A stretch of DNA of 41,106 nt from Paludibacteraceae bacterium (lineage in GTDB: Bacteria; Bacteroidota; Bacteroidia; Bacteroidales; Paludibacteraceae), in the NCBI GenBank assembly GCA_904502115.1, contig CAJGDW010000003.1, positions 1-41,106 of the forward strand, in the 5' to 3' direction. Below are positions 24,777 through 33,700 of this stretch, piece by piece. The position numbers and the translations under genes are program-made. Numbering within the stretch: position 1 is the stretch's first letter; each line of letters starts with the position of its first letter. Below the pieces are notes generated by a model, which saw only the letters and a list, made by a program, of their open reading frames with translations, was not told the origin of the DNA and made no database searches.

Positions 24777-25905
24777 TGTTGCTAGGTTTTTTGTCATTGT
24801 GTTTATGTTTGTGTTTCTTCTTTTTCTTTTTCTTGTTCTTTGCATCAAAACGAGTCAAACTGCCTTCGCTAACAGAAGATGTAAAATCGATAATAGCGTT
24901 TTGTTGTGATTGATTTTCTTCCGATAAATTATCTGGCTTTTTACCTTCTTTGTTTAATGCAATCACTTCTTTTGCCCTGTCTAACGATATCTCTACTAGA
25001 TTTTGAGGCATGTTCGGTGCTGTAGAGTAGGTCATTTTTCTGGCAAACGCATCCAATTTAAAGAAATAGTAGGTATTATTGGTTGTTTCTAATTGAATTG
25101 ATTTATCGGGAAACTCTTTGATAGCCTCAATGTAATTGTCTAATTCATAGTTTAAGCAACATTTTAGTTTGGCACATTGTCCAGCCAGTTTTTGAGGGTT
25201 CATCGATAAGTCTTGAATACGGGCTGCATTGGTGCCCACCGACGAAAATTTGCTTAAGAAAGTAGAACAACACAACTCTCTACCACAAGGACCTGTGCCA
25301 CCAATGCGACCTGCCTCTTGGCGAGCACCAATCTGCTTCATTTCAATGCGCACTTGGAATACCTCTGCCAACACCTTAATCAACTGTCTAAAGTCCACGC
25401 GTTCGTCGGCAATGTAGTAGAAAATAGCCTTGTTTCCGTCGCCTTGGTACTCCACATCGCCAATTTTCATATCCAAGTTAAGGTCTTTGGCAATTTTACG
25501 GGTGCGTAGCATGGCATCGTGTTCCTTTGCCTTTGATTCTTCCCATTTTTCGATATCTGCAGGACGCGCCTTGCGGTAAACACGTCTTACCTCGTTTTTT
25601 TGTGGGTCGTATCCATTTTTGCGCATTTGCAAGGCAACTAAATAACCTTGCATGGTTACGGTACCAATGTCATGACCTGGATTTGATTCTACGGCAACAA
25701 TGTCGCCTTTCTCCAAATCAATGTTATTCGAGTTGAGGTAGTAACCTTTGCGGGTATTTTTGAATTGAACTTCGACGTATTGGCAGCTTTCCTTATTGAT
25801 TTCTATGTCGGCAAGCCAGTCGTGTATACTTAACATCTGACCAGAACTTTTTTTGCATCCGGCAGCTGTTAATCTTCTGTTTCCTGTATCTAATGTGTAA
25901 TCCAT
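24769..25905 (-). CDS. ricT: PSP1/RicT family protein
   Basis: A 378-residue protein with the PSP1 domain at about 165-255 and the paired cysteine motifs CGRELCC (207-213) and CAKLKCC (244-250), the ligands of the iron-sulfur cluster in the Bacillus RicAFT complex that regulates RNase Y and RNA processing. An N-terminal domain (42-110, VEVQFKNTRKGYY ... GHDIGTVTMQG) precedes it. The C-terminal tail is low-complexity: a run of lysines followed by HKHKHNDKKPSNND. No ricA or ricF neighbour is present, as usual in Bacteroidota. It starts three bases after the holB stop and overlaps gldH by 8 bp. Confidence 0.88.
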   Translation of the reverse strand: MDYTLDTGNRRLTAAGCKKSSGQMLSIHDWLADIEINKESCQYVEVQFKNTRKGYYLNSNNIDLEKGDIVAVESNPGHDIGTVTMQGYLVALQMRKNGYDPQKNEVRRVYRKARPADIEKWEESKAKEHDAMLRTRKIAKDLNLDMKIGDVEYQGDGNKAIFYYIADERVDFRQLIKVLAEVFQVRIEMKQIGARQEAGRIGGTGPCGRELCCSTFLSKFSSVGTNAARIQDLSMNPQKLAGQCAKLKCCLNYELDNYIEAIKEFPDKSIQLETTNNTYYFFKLDAFARKMTYSTAPNMPQNLVEISLDRAKEVIALNKEGKKPDNLSEENQSQQNAIIDFTSSVSEGSLTRFDAKNKKKKKKKHKHKHNDKKPSNND

Positions 25906-25908
25906 TGG

Positions 25909-26991
25909 TTATTTTATTTTTGTCATTAGCAAGAGACCCGTGTCAAATAACACAATCTTTCCATTGCCGTTCTGTTCAATGTCAGTTACAGCTTTGGCAA
26001 AGGTCTCCATGATAAATTCAATATTGTCAGTGCTCAAAAAACGAGCAAATTTAGGTGCAAAATCTTGTTCGTGTACTTCTAAATAGTTTAGTTCCCTTTT
26101 TCCAAAATGCATAATAAAACACTCGCGTGTAATGTGTTGTGCATACTGAAGAAAGTTCTTCATTTCTTCGCGTCCCATTTCGTGCAATTGCTCTGCCCAT
26201 TGTTTTACGCCTAGTACATCGTGTCTTACCACCATGAGCATCAAGTTGCGATACAAATCAAAGTAGGTTTTGCTTTCACCTGCTTGCTGTTGCATCAACA
26301 TCGCTTTGATGTAGTTCCCATTGGCAACGCGAGCAATCTCTTCTCCTACAATGGGTTGTAGGTCTTCCGTTGCAATGCCAGGGACATGAATCATTTGCGT
26401 ACGCGACGATATGGTTGTCAACAATTGTTCGGGTTGTTCGCTAACCAATATAAAGTACGTTTTTTCGGGTGGTTCCTCTAACAATTTGAGCAGTTTGTTG
26501 GCACAGATGGCATTCATTTTTTCGGGTAGCCATATTATCATTGCCTTAAACTCACCCTGAAAACTTTTGTAATTCAGTTTACGCAATATTTCTTCACTCT
26601 CGCGGCTGTATATTTGCCCTTGTTTTCCATCTCCAATTTTATCCATCCATTGTTGGTACGAGAAATAGGGCGATTGTGTAATCATTTCCCGCCAATCTTC
26701 CAAAAAATCGTCGCAGATGGGTTCGGTTGTTTTCTTAACAATGGGAAATACAAAATGTAAATCTGGATGAATGAGTTTTTTTATTTGTTTGCACGATAAG
26801 CATTCGTCGCAAGCGTCGATATCTTGCCTGTTTTCACAAAGCAAGTATTGTGCCAAGGCAATGGCCAATGCCAATTTGCCAATGCCTTCATTTCCCCATA
26901 AAAGCAAGGCGTGAGGCAAACGGTTCTCTTTGATTAACCCCATTAGCCTGTCTTTGATTGCTTGTTGACCGATGATATTCTTGAACTGCAT
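25909..26991 (-). CDS. holB: DNA polymerase III subunit delta'
   Basis: A clamp-loader subunit of about 360 residues. I start it at the ATG at 26991 (MQFKNIIGQQAIKDRL), the usual N-terminus. The open frame runs upstream to 27105, but those 38 codons read as phenylalanine-rich low complexity and contain a promoter-like box. The HALLLWGNEGIGK stretch is a degenerate P-loop ending GKLA rather than GK(S/T), consistent with delta' not hydrolysing ATP. The zinc-module cysteines CENRQDIDACDECLSC follow, then HPDLHFVFP and LLKLLEEPPEKTYFIL. It is the first gene of the ten-gene minus-strand operon. Confidence 0.92.
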   Translation of the reverse strand: MQFKNIIGQQAIKDRLMGLIKENRLPHALLLWGNEGIGKLALAIALAQYLLCENRQDIDACDECLSCKQIKKLIHPDLHFVFPIVKKTTEPICDDFLEDWREMITQSPYFSYQQWMDKIGDGKQGQIYSRESEEILRKLNYKSFQGEFKAMIIWLPEKMNAICANKLLKLLEEPPEKTYFILVSEQPEQLLTTISSRTQMIHVPGIATEDLQPIVGEEIARVANGNYIKAMLMQQQAGESKTYFDLYRNLMLMVVRHDVLGVKQWAEQLHEMGREEMKNFLQYAQHITRECFIMHFGKRELNYLEVHEQDFAPKFARFLSTDNIEFIMETFAKAVTDIEQNGNGKIVLFDTGLLLMTKIK

Positions 26992-27008
26992 GCTACTAAA
27001 CCTTCCTA

Positions 27009-27016
27009 CAAAGGTA
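27009..27016 (-). promoter_or_regulatory. Candidate -7 promoter box for the holB-to-comM operon
   Basis: The minus strand reads TACCTTTG, a full match to TAnnTTTG. Transcription would begin about 10-15 bases before the holB ATG at 26991. All ten downstream genes are spaced by 40 bases or less, so this may drive the whole block. A -33 TTTG at standard spacing is not seen. Confidence 0.5.
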
Positions 27017-27066
27017 CTATAAATTTGCAAATTATTATTATTTTGGGGTGTCATTCTATCGAATAG

Positions 27067-27096
27067 AAAAAAGGAATAAAAAAAATAGAAAAAAAA
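27067..27096. promoter_or_regulatory. Phased A-tracts between holB and nagB
   Basis: Three A-runs of 6, 8 and 8 bases (27067-27072, 27078-27085, 27089-27096) have centres about 12 and 11 bases apart, close to the helical repeat, so this stretch is likely curved. It lies upstream of the nagB promoter box and of the opposing holB box and may act as an UP-like or architectural element. Confidence 0.35.
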
Positions 27097-27131
27097 TAGG
27101 AGCAATCTAGAATGTTTTTTTTCAAATACAT

Positions 27132-27139
27132 TATATTTG
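27132..27139 (+). promoter_or_regulatory. Candidate -7 promoter box for nagB
   Basis: TATATTTG matches TAnnTTTG, giving a predicted start about 15 bases before the nagB ATG at 27162. No clear TTTG -33 box is present; an eight-base T-run (27115-27122) lies just upstream. Confidence 0.5.
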
Positions 27140-27161
27140 TTGTCGAAAAAAATAGAAAACT

Positions 27162-27953
27162 ATGAGACTTATCATTCAGCCCGATTACGATAAAATGTCT
27201 AAATGGGCAGCCAATTATGTAGTGGCAAAAATCAATAGCGCAGCGCCTACAGCAGAAAAACCCTTTGTTTTGGGTCTTCCAACAGGTTCTTCTCCATTGG
27301 GTATGTACCGCGAATTGGTGTCACTTAACCAACAAGGCAAAGTGTCGTTTCAAAACGTCATTACCTTTAACATGGACGAATACGTAAACTTGCCTAAAGA
27401 GCATCCCGAAAGTTACTATTCATTCATGTGGAACAATTTCTTTAGTCACATTGATATCAAAGCAGAAAATGTACACATTTTAAATGGCAATGCACCCGAT
27501 TTAGCGGCCGAATGTGCTCAATACGAAGAAGCCATACTTAAGGCAGGTGGCATTGACTTATTTTTAGGAGGTATTGGTCCCGATGGACACATTGCCTTTA
27601 ACGAACCCGGTTCGTCGTTGTCATCGCGTACCCGTATCAAAACCCTTACTACCGATACCATTATTGCTAACTCACGTTTCTTTGATAACGACATCAACAA
27701 AGTGCCCAAAACTGCACTTACCGTTGGCGTAGGTACCGTAATGGATGCCAAAGAGGTGCTTATCTTAGTAAACGGTCATAACAAAGCACGTGCGCTAGCG
27801 GCTGCCATCGAGGGCAGTGTAAATCACATGTGGACCATCAGCGCTTTGCAAATGCACCCCAAAGGTATCATTGTTTGCGACGAGGCTGCTACCATCGAAC
27901 TAAAAGTGGGAACCTACAATTATTTTAAAGACATTGAAAAAGACAATTTATAA
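27162..27953 (+). CDS. nagB: Glucosamine-6-phosphate deaminase
   Basis: A 263-residue enzyme that converts glucosamine-6-phosphate to fructose-6-phosphate and ammonia. The conserved blocks are LPTGSSPLGMY (39-49), TFNMDEYVNLP (68-78) and GGIGPDGHIAFNEPGSS (136-152). The catalytic residues Asp72, Asp141, His143 and Glu148 fall at the same numbers as in the E. coli enzyme. The length is close to E. coli NagB (266), unlike the longer two-domain NagB proteins also found in Bacteroidota. It is followed after 18 bases by a TM2-domain protein and probably shares its transcript. Confidence 0.95.
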   Translation: MRLIIQPDYDKMSKWAANYVVAKINSAAPTAEKPFVLGLPTGSSPLGMYRELVSLNQQGKVSFQNVITFNMDEYVNLPKEHPESYYSFMWNNFFSHIDIKAENVHILNGNAPDLAAECAQYEEAILKAGGIDLFLGGIGPDGHIAFNEPGSSLSSRTRIKTLTTDTIIANSRFFDNDINKVPKTALTVGVGTVMDAKEVLILVNGHNKARALAAAIEGSVNHMWTISALQMHPKGIIVCDEAATIELKVGTYNYFKDIEKDNL

Positions 27954-27971
27954 TTTATAATTTACAGAATA

Positions 27972-28322
27972 ATGGAAAAGAGTAAAATTGACATGTTTTT
28001 AGCAGTTCATGCTGACAAATTTGCGCCCGAGCATCTGCTTATGCTTCAAGAACAATTGGAGCAGTTTCCCGATGATAAATCGATGATCTTAAATGCGCAA
28101 GACTTTAAATCTCCTTCTACTATGATGTTGATTTCTATTTTCTTGGGAGGTTGGGGTATTGATCGTTTCATGATTGGAGATACCGGTTTGGGTATTTTAA
28201 AATTGTTAACTGCAGGTGGTTGTGGTGTTTGGGCTATTATTGATTGGTTTTTAATTACCGATGCTACTAAGCAATTCAATTTCTCTAAATTGCAACGTTG
28301 TCTTATGATGTATGGACATTAA
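27972..28322 (+). CDS. TM2-domain membrane protein
   Basis: A 116-residue protein with a soluble N-terminal part (about 1-46, including the helix EHLLMLQEQLEQF) followed by a TM2-type pair of membrane segments. The TM2 features are ISIFLGGWGIDRFMIGDTGLGILKLL, with a conserved G.D.F...G..G.GI.K pattern, and a second segment GGCGVWAIIDWFLI. TM2 domains are short hairpins of unknown general function in small membrane proteins. It sits 18 bases after nagB and 21 bases before a DUF2752 gene, suggesting one transcript. Confidence 0.82.
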   Translation: MEKSKIDMFLAVHADKFAPEHLLMLQEQLEQFPDDKSMILNAQDFKSPSTMMLISIFLGGWGIDRFMIGDTGLGILKLLTAGGCGVWAIIDWFLITDATKQFNFSKLQRCLMMYGH

Positions 28323-28343
28323 GGTTCATACAAATAGGAAACC

Positions 28344-28640
28344 ATGACAATATGCCCCTTTAAGAATATTACAGGTTATCCTTGTCCAGGTTGTGGTGGC
28401 ATAAGAGCCACCATTCAATTATTGCAAGGAAATATCGTAGAAGCGCTCTACATCAATCCTTTAGCTGTAATAGCAGAACTATTGGTTGTCATTGCGTTAC
28501 TTTGGTGGATTGTTGATAAGATTAGAGGGACAGAAACACTTAAAAGCATCATGCACAAACCTTTGCCTATAGCAGTTTATGCGGCTTTGCTGATAGCAGT
28601 ACTTTTAAATTGGTATTGGAACATTCAAAAAGGTTTGTAA
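28344..28640 (+). CDS. DUF2752 small membrane protein
   Basis: A 98-residue protein with the DUF2752 signature at its N-terminus: CPFKNITGYPCPGCGGIRA (residues 4-22), in which Cys4, Cys14 and Cys17 are conserved. Two membrane segments follow at about 37-56 and 74-92. The function of the family is unknown. In this position after nagB and a TM2 protein it is probably the last gene of the transcript, which would end at the hairpin at 28655-28678. Confidence 0.82.
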   Translation: MTICPFKNITGYPCPGCGGIRATIQLLQGNIVEALYINPLAVIAELLVVIALLWWIVDKIRGTETLKSIMHKPLPIAVYAALLIAVLLNWYWNIQKGL

Positions 28641-28654
28641 AGCATAAAAAGAAT

Positions 28655-28678
28655 GGGGTTGGCCAGCTGGTCAACCCC
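28655..28678. terminator. Bidirectional hairpin terminator between DUF2752 gene and ssb
   Basis: GGGGTTGGCC pairs with GGTCAACCCC (10 bp including one G-U pair) around an AGCT loop. It lies 15 bases after the plus-strand stop and 31 bases past the ssb stop on the minus strand. On the minus strand it is followed by a T-rich stretch; on the plus strand the following bases are only weakly T-rich. Confidence 0.75.
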
Positions 28679-28708
28679 AAATTATTTGTAAACGACTCTG
28701 TCTTTTTG

Positions 28709-29143
28709 TTAGAATGGCAAATCGTCGCTGCCACCATCTGCTGCAAATGGTGCAGCATTATTTTGTGCAGGAGCTGCTGGTGCAACTGCTGGTGCACTCG
28801 ATGCATTGTCAGAACGACGACCTAATAATTGCATATCGCCTGCAATGATTTCGGTGGTGTAGTGTTTTACGCCGTCTTTTTCCCAGCTACGGGTTTGCAA
28901 TTCGCCTTCAATATACACTTGAGTTCCTTTTTTAACGTATTGTTCGGCTACTTTTGCCAAACCACGCCATAGCACAATGTTGTGCCATTCGGTTTTTTCA
29001 GGTACTTCTTTTCCGTCTTGTGTTTTGTATCCTCTTTTAGTGGTAGCAACGGTAAAAGAAGCTACAGGTACGTTGTCTGTTACATAGCGAACCTCTGGGT
29101 CGCGTCCTACATTTCCAATTAAAATAACTTTGTTTAATGACAT
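28709..29143 (-). CDS. ssb: Single-stranded DNA-binding protein
   Basis: A protein of 144 residues starting at the ATG at 29143 (MSLNKVILIGNVGRDPEVRY). The in-frame ATG at 29209 would add 22 residues with no family match and is rejected. The OB-fold covers about 1-105, with WHNIVLWRGLAKVAEQYVKKG in the middle. An alanine/proline-rich linker leads to the acidic tip DDLPF, the partner-binding tail used by RecO, the clamp loader and other repair proteins. It is a single-gene unit, with a candidate promoter box at 29221-29228 and the hairpin at 28655-28678 as terminator. Confidence 0.95.
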   Translation of the reverse strand: MSLNKVILIGNVGRDPEVRYVTDNVPVASFTVATTKRGYKTQDGKEVPEKTEWHNIVLWRGLAKVAEQYVKKGTQVYIEGELQTRSWEKDGVKHYTTEIIAGDMQLLGRRSDNASSAPAVAPAAPAQNNAAPFAADGGSDDLPF

Positions 29144-29220
29144 AATTCTTGATGTTTTTAGTTTGAAAAAAATTAAAATTAAGTATGGGTCGCTACAAAT
29201 AACATTCATTTATAACACAA

Positions 29221-29228
29221 CAAAAATA
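29221..29228 (-). promoter_or_regulatory. Candidate -7 promoter box for ssb
   Basis: The minus strand reads TATTTTTG, matching TAnnTTTG. It implies a leader of about 70 bases before the ssb ATG at 29143 and, if correct, excludes the longer ssb start at 29209 only weakly. No -33 box is clear. Confidence 0.35.
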
Positions 29229-29299
29229 AGAAAATAATTAGAAAATTCCATCATTAAAACCAGTAAAATATAGTTTTTTTCAGTTATAAAATTTATATT

Positions 29300-29319
29300 T
29301 ACCTTTCAATAATAAGGAG
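29300..29319 (+). promoter_or_regulatory. Candidate -7 box and Shine-Dalgarno-like site for the mltF-like gene
   Basis: TACCTTTC (29300-29307) is one base off TAnnTTTG. AAGGAG (29314-29319) lies 12 bases before the ATG at 29332, a longer gap than ideal. It is the only good Shine-Dalgarno-like site I noticed before a gene in this window. Confidence 0.35.
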
Positions 29320-29331
29320 TGTTAGATTTGC

Positions 29332-30720
29332 ATGAAAAAACAGTTCTATCTTTTATGTACAATGTGTCTATTGCTGGTTGCTTCATGTAGTAAACCAGCA
29401 GAAGAACAATCAGCCAAAGAAGAGGAAATTGTATTGCGCGATTTAGCTGATATTATATCATCAGATACATTGCGTGTAATTACCATGTATGGCCCTACAT
29501 CGTATTTCTTATACCGCGATAACGAGATGGGATACGAATACGAGGTACAAAAAAAATTGTGTGAAGAACTCAATGTTACCTCTCAAATCATCATCGCTCC
29601 AGATATGCCCACCATGTTACTTTGGTTAGAAGAAGGCAAGGGCGATTTAATTGCCTATCGTATTCCCTATACGCAGGAAAATAAATCGAAAGTAGCATTT
29701 ACGGATATTCAATATGTGAGCAATCAAGTTCTGGTGCAGTGTCAGTCAGATAGCCTTTTAGAAAGTGTATTGGATTTAGCTGGCAATACCATTACTGTTG
29801 CAGAGAATAGTATATATAAGGCTCGATTAGAAACCCTAGACGACGAGATTGGTGGTGGAATAAACATTGTAACTCTAGATGATTCCATCTCAACCGATGA
29901 GTTAATAGCACGTGTTGCTCATCATCAGTTGGCCTATACGGTTTCTGACGATGTAACAGCTAGCCTGAATAAAACATTCTTTGGTAACCTAGATTATAGT
30001 TTGGATATTAGTTTTCCACAACGTTCCGCTTGGGTAGTGTCTAAACATGCTCCTCAGTTGCTTCAATATATCAACAAATGGGCATCTTATGCAGAGAAAC
30101 AAGCAGCCTTTGTTCCCATCCATAAAAAGTATTTTGAGAAAAGTAAATATTTTGAATCGGTAGGGTATAAGAGAATTCCTGTACCTAGCGAGATATCTTC
30201 GTTCGATGCACTATTTAAGAAGGAGTCGGAGCGCTTGGGTTGGGATTGGCGTTTGTTAGCAGCGGTTGCTTTTAAAGAATCTCGTTTCGATCCCAATGCT
30301 GTATCGTGGGCAGGAGCAGGTGGACTTATGCAACTAATGCCCAATACTGCGGCCTCGCTTAATTTAACTCCCGAAGATGTTTATATACCAGCTAAAAATC
30401 TAGCAGCAGCAGTTTCTTATTTTCTATCCATCGATCGTCTTTTTTCTAAGATAGAAAACAAGGAGGAACGTATTAAGTTTGTGTTAGCCTCTTATAATGC
30501 TGGACCAGGACATATCTTTGATGCGCGTGCCTTAGCGGCCAAGTATCAAAAAAATCCAGATGTATGGAGCGATGTAAGAGAATTTTTGCTAAAGAAATCA
30601 GATCCTGCTTTTTATGCAGACGAGGTATGCAAGTATGGATATTGTAGGGGCAAAGAACCCGTTACTTATGTTGATATGATTATGGAAAAATTCAACGAAT
30701 ATAAGTTGTGGGCGCAATAA
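29332..30720 (+). CDS. mltF: MltF-like membrane-bound lytic transglycosylase lipoprotein
   Basis: A 462-residue lipoprotein: residues 1-18 form a signal peptide and Cys19 follows the lipobox VASC. Residues about 46-270 form a solute-binding-protein family 3 domain (LRVITMYGPTSYFLY ... YEVQKKLCEELNV). Residues about 290-440 form the SLT catalytic domain, with the catalytic Glu316 in AAVAFKESRFDPNA, then GAGGLMQLMPNTA and VLASYNAGPGH. Such enzymes cleave the MurNAc-GlcNAc bond of peptidoglycan to give 1,6-anhydro ends; the SBP-like domain in MltF senses muropeptides. It is monocistronic, divergent from ssb and ended by the terminator at 30744-30773. Confidence 0.9.
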   Translation: MKKQFYLLCTMCLLLVASCSKPAEEQSAKEEEIVLRDLADIISSDTLRVITMYGPTSYFLYRDNEMGYEYEVQKKLCEELNVTSQIIIAPDMPTMLLWLEEGKGDLIAYRIPYTQENKSKVAFTDIQYVSNQVLVQCQSDSLLESVLDLAGNTITVAENSIYKARLETLDDEIGGGINIVTLDDSISTDELIARVAHHQLAYTVSDDVTASLNKTFFGNLDYSLDISFPQRSAWVVSKHAPQLLQYINKWASYAEKQAAFVPIHKKYFEKSKYFESVGYKRIPVPSEISSFDALFKKESERLGWDWRLLAAVAFKESRFDPNAVSWAGAGGLMQLMPNTAASLNLTPEDVYIPAKNLAAAVSYFLSIDRLFSKIENKEERIKFVLASYNAGPGHIFDARALAAKYQKNPDVWSDVREFLLKKSDPAFYADEVCKYGYCRGKEPVTYVDMIMEKFNEYKLWAQ

Positions 30721-30743
30721 ACCAATTATGGGTATAAAACACA

Positions 30744-30773
30744 AAAAGAGGACAACCATCGTTGTCCTCTTTT
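30744..30773. terminator. Bidirectional intrinsic terminator between mltF-like gene and rpoC
   Basis: AAAAGAGGACAAC and GTTGTCCTCTTTT form a perfect 13-bp stem around a CATC loop. The A/T ends give a U-run in either direction. It sits 23 bases after the mltF-like stop and 20 bases beyond the rpoC stop, so it ends both transcripts. Confidence 0.88.
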
Positions 30774-30792
30774 CTTGTATAGAGTAGTTAGA

Positions 30793-33700
30793 TTATTCGT
30801 TGATAGCAATGCCTTCTTCTTTTTTGGCAATGTTTACATCAATAACACTACGTTTTGCTTCCATTAGTTTGTCGTATTCTTCGCGCGAAGCTACAACAAT
30901 CTTTTCAAACTCAGCTTGACCAGTACCAGCAGGAATCAAGTGACCGCAAATTACGTTTTCTTTCATACCTTCTAGTTTGTCTACTTTGCCGTTGATAGCA
31001 GCATCGTTCAATACTTTGGTTGTTTCTTGGAACGAAGCAGCCGACATAAAGCTGGTGGTTTGCAATGCGGCACGAGTAATACCTTGCAAAATTTGGCTCG
31101 ATGTTGCAGGAACTGCATCACGTGTTTCAACAGGACGTAAGTCTTTACGTTTCAATGCACTGTTTTCGTCACGCAATTTACGAGCAGTAATAATCATACC
31201 ACGTTGGAAAATTTGTGAGTCACCTGCATCGGTAACCACTTTCTTGCCCCAAATTTGGTCATTCTCAGCCATAAAGCTTTGTTTGTCCACAATTTGTTTT
31301 TCCAAGAAACGTGTATCACCTGGGTCGTCAATTTCCACTTTGCGCATCATTTGACGTACAATAACTTCAAAGTGTTTATCGTTGATTTTTACACCTTGTG
31401 AGCGGTATACGTCTTGTACTTCGTTTACAATGTATTCTTGTACAGCGGTAGGACCTTTAATTGCTAGGATATCCGATGGAGTGATAGCACCGTCCGATAG
31501 AGCACCGCCTGCGCGTACAAAGTCGTTTTCTTGTACCAAGATTTGTTTTGACAATGGAACCAAGTAACGTCTTTCTTCGCCCGATTTAGAGGTGATGATA
31601 ATTTCACGTTGCCCACGTTTAATTTTACCAAAGCTTACCTCACCATCAATTTCAGATACGATAGCAGGGTTAGATGGGTTACGTGCTTCAAACAACTCGG
31701 TAACACGTGGAAGACCACCGGTGATGTCACCTGCTTTGCTAACAGCACGAGGTATTTTAAACAAGGTTTGACCAACTTCAATAGCAGCACCTTCGTCTAG
31801 CGATACGTGAGCGCCTACAGGTAATGCATAGTTACGTACAACGTTGCCTTCGGCATCCAATACTTGGGCAGATGGGATCTTATTTTTATCTTTCGATTCA
31901 ATGATGATCTTTTCTTTCAAGCCAGTTTGTTCGTCCGATTCGGTTTTGTAGGTAATATTTTCAATCATGTGTTCGAATTGAATTTTACCTGTTACTTCCG
32001 AAATAACAACCGCGTTAAATGGGTCCCATTCGCAAATTACATCGCCTTTTTTCAAGGTAGTACCTGCTTTAATAAACAAGGTAGAAGCGTATGGGATGTT
32101 TTGTTGAGTCAAAATAACTTTGGTTGTAGGCTCTACAATACGCATTTCAGTTAGACGGCTTACAACAATTTCTTTACCTTCGTTGGTAGTAACTGTACGT
32201 AACTCGTCAATTTCAAGAATACCTTCGTAACGTGAAATCAATTTGTTTTCGGTTGCAACGTTCGAAGCAACACCACCCACGTGGAAGGTACGAAGTGTAA
32301 GCTGAGTACCGGGCTCACCGATAGATTGAGCTGCAATTACACCAACAGCTTCGCCTTTTTGTACCATTCTGCCAGTAGCCAAGTTGCGGCCGTAACATTT
32401 AGCACAAACACCTTTTTTCGATTCGCAGGTCAATACCGAACGAATTTCAACTTGTTCGATAGGCGATTCTTGGATAATCTTAGCAGCTTCTTCGGTAATT
32501 TCTTCGCCAGCACCTACAATAATCTTGTTGGTAATAGGATGAACTACATCGTGTACCGAAACGCGACCCAAGATACGTTCTTCCAAAGTAGAAATAACGT
32601 CTTCGTTGTTTTTCAATTCGGTTGCAATCAAACCACGCAAAGTACCGCAGTCTTCTTCTTGAATAATAACGTCGTGCGAAACGTCTACCAAACGACGGGT
32701 CAAGTAACCAGCGTCAGCAGTTTTCAAAGCGGTATCCGCCAAACCTTTACGGGCACCGTGGGTAGAAATAAAGTATTCCAACACCGACAAGCCTTCTTTA
32801 AAGTTCGACAAAATGGGGTTCTCAATAATTTGACCACCTTCAGAACCTGCTTTTTGAGGTTTAGCCATCAGACCACGCATACCGCATAGCTGGCTAATTT
32901 GGGTTTCAGAACCACGAGCACCAGAGTGCAACATCATGTAAACAGAGTTGAAGCCTTGTTCGTCTTCTTGCAATTGTTTAATCAAGATGCGCGATAGGTT
33001 ATTGTTAACGTGTGTCCAAGTATCAATAATTTGGTTGTAACGTTCGTTGTAAGTAATAAGACCCATGTTATAGTTCATCATGATGCCTTCTACTTTTTCG
33101 TAACCTTCAGCTACCAATTTTTCTTTTTCGGCAGGAATAATTACGTTTTCTAGGTTAAACGACAAACAACCTTTGAACGCCATGTAGTAACCCAAGTTTT
33201 TGATATCGTCCAAGAAATCGGCAGTACGAGCAACACCGCAAGTGCTAATAACACGGCTAATGATGTTACGCAACGATTTTTTGGTAATCAGTTCGTTGAT
33301 GAAACCTACTTCGTTAGGAACGCATTCGTTTACCAATACACGGCCTACGGTGGTTTCAATCAATTTGGTTACAACCAAGCTGTTTTCTACGTCTTTGGTT
33401 CTAACAGTAATTTTTGCGTTCAACGATACTTTGCGTTCGTTGTAAGCAATGTTTACTTCTTCTGGTGAATAGAATTTCAAACCTTCACCCAATGCACCGG
33501 GACGTTCTTTGGTCATGTAGTACAAGCCCAAAATCATGTCTTGCGAAGGTACGGTAATAGGCGCACCGTTTGCAGGGTTCAAAATGTTGTGCGATGCCAA
33601 CATCAAGATTTGAGCTTCCAAAATAGCTTCGTTACCAAGAGGCAAGTGAACAGCCATTTGGTCACCGTCAAAGTCCGCGTTGAAAGCGGTACATGCCAAT

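Noticed and set aside
24777..24848. N-terminal extension of gldH (arginine/lysine/asparagine-rich)
   Set aside because: It would place about 24 charged residues before the signal peptide and is the frame-shifted image of the RicT lysine-rich tail.
29144..29209. N-terminal extension of ssb by 22 residues
   Set aside because: The extension has no SSB similarity and the MSLNKVILIGNVG start at 29143 is standard for the family.
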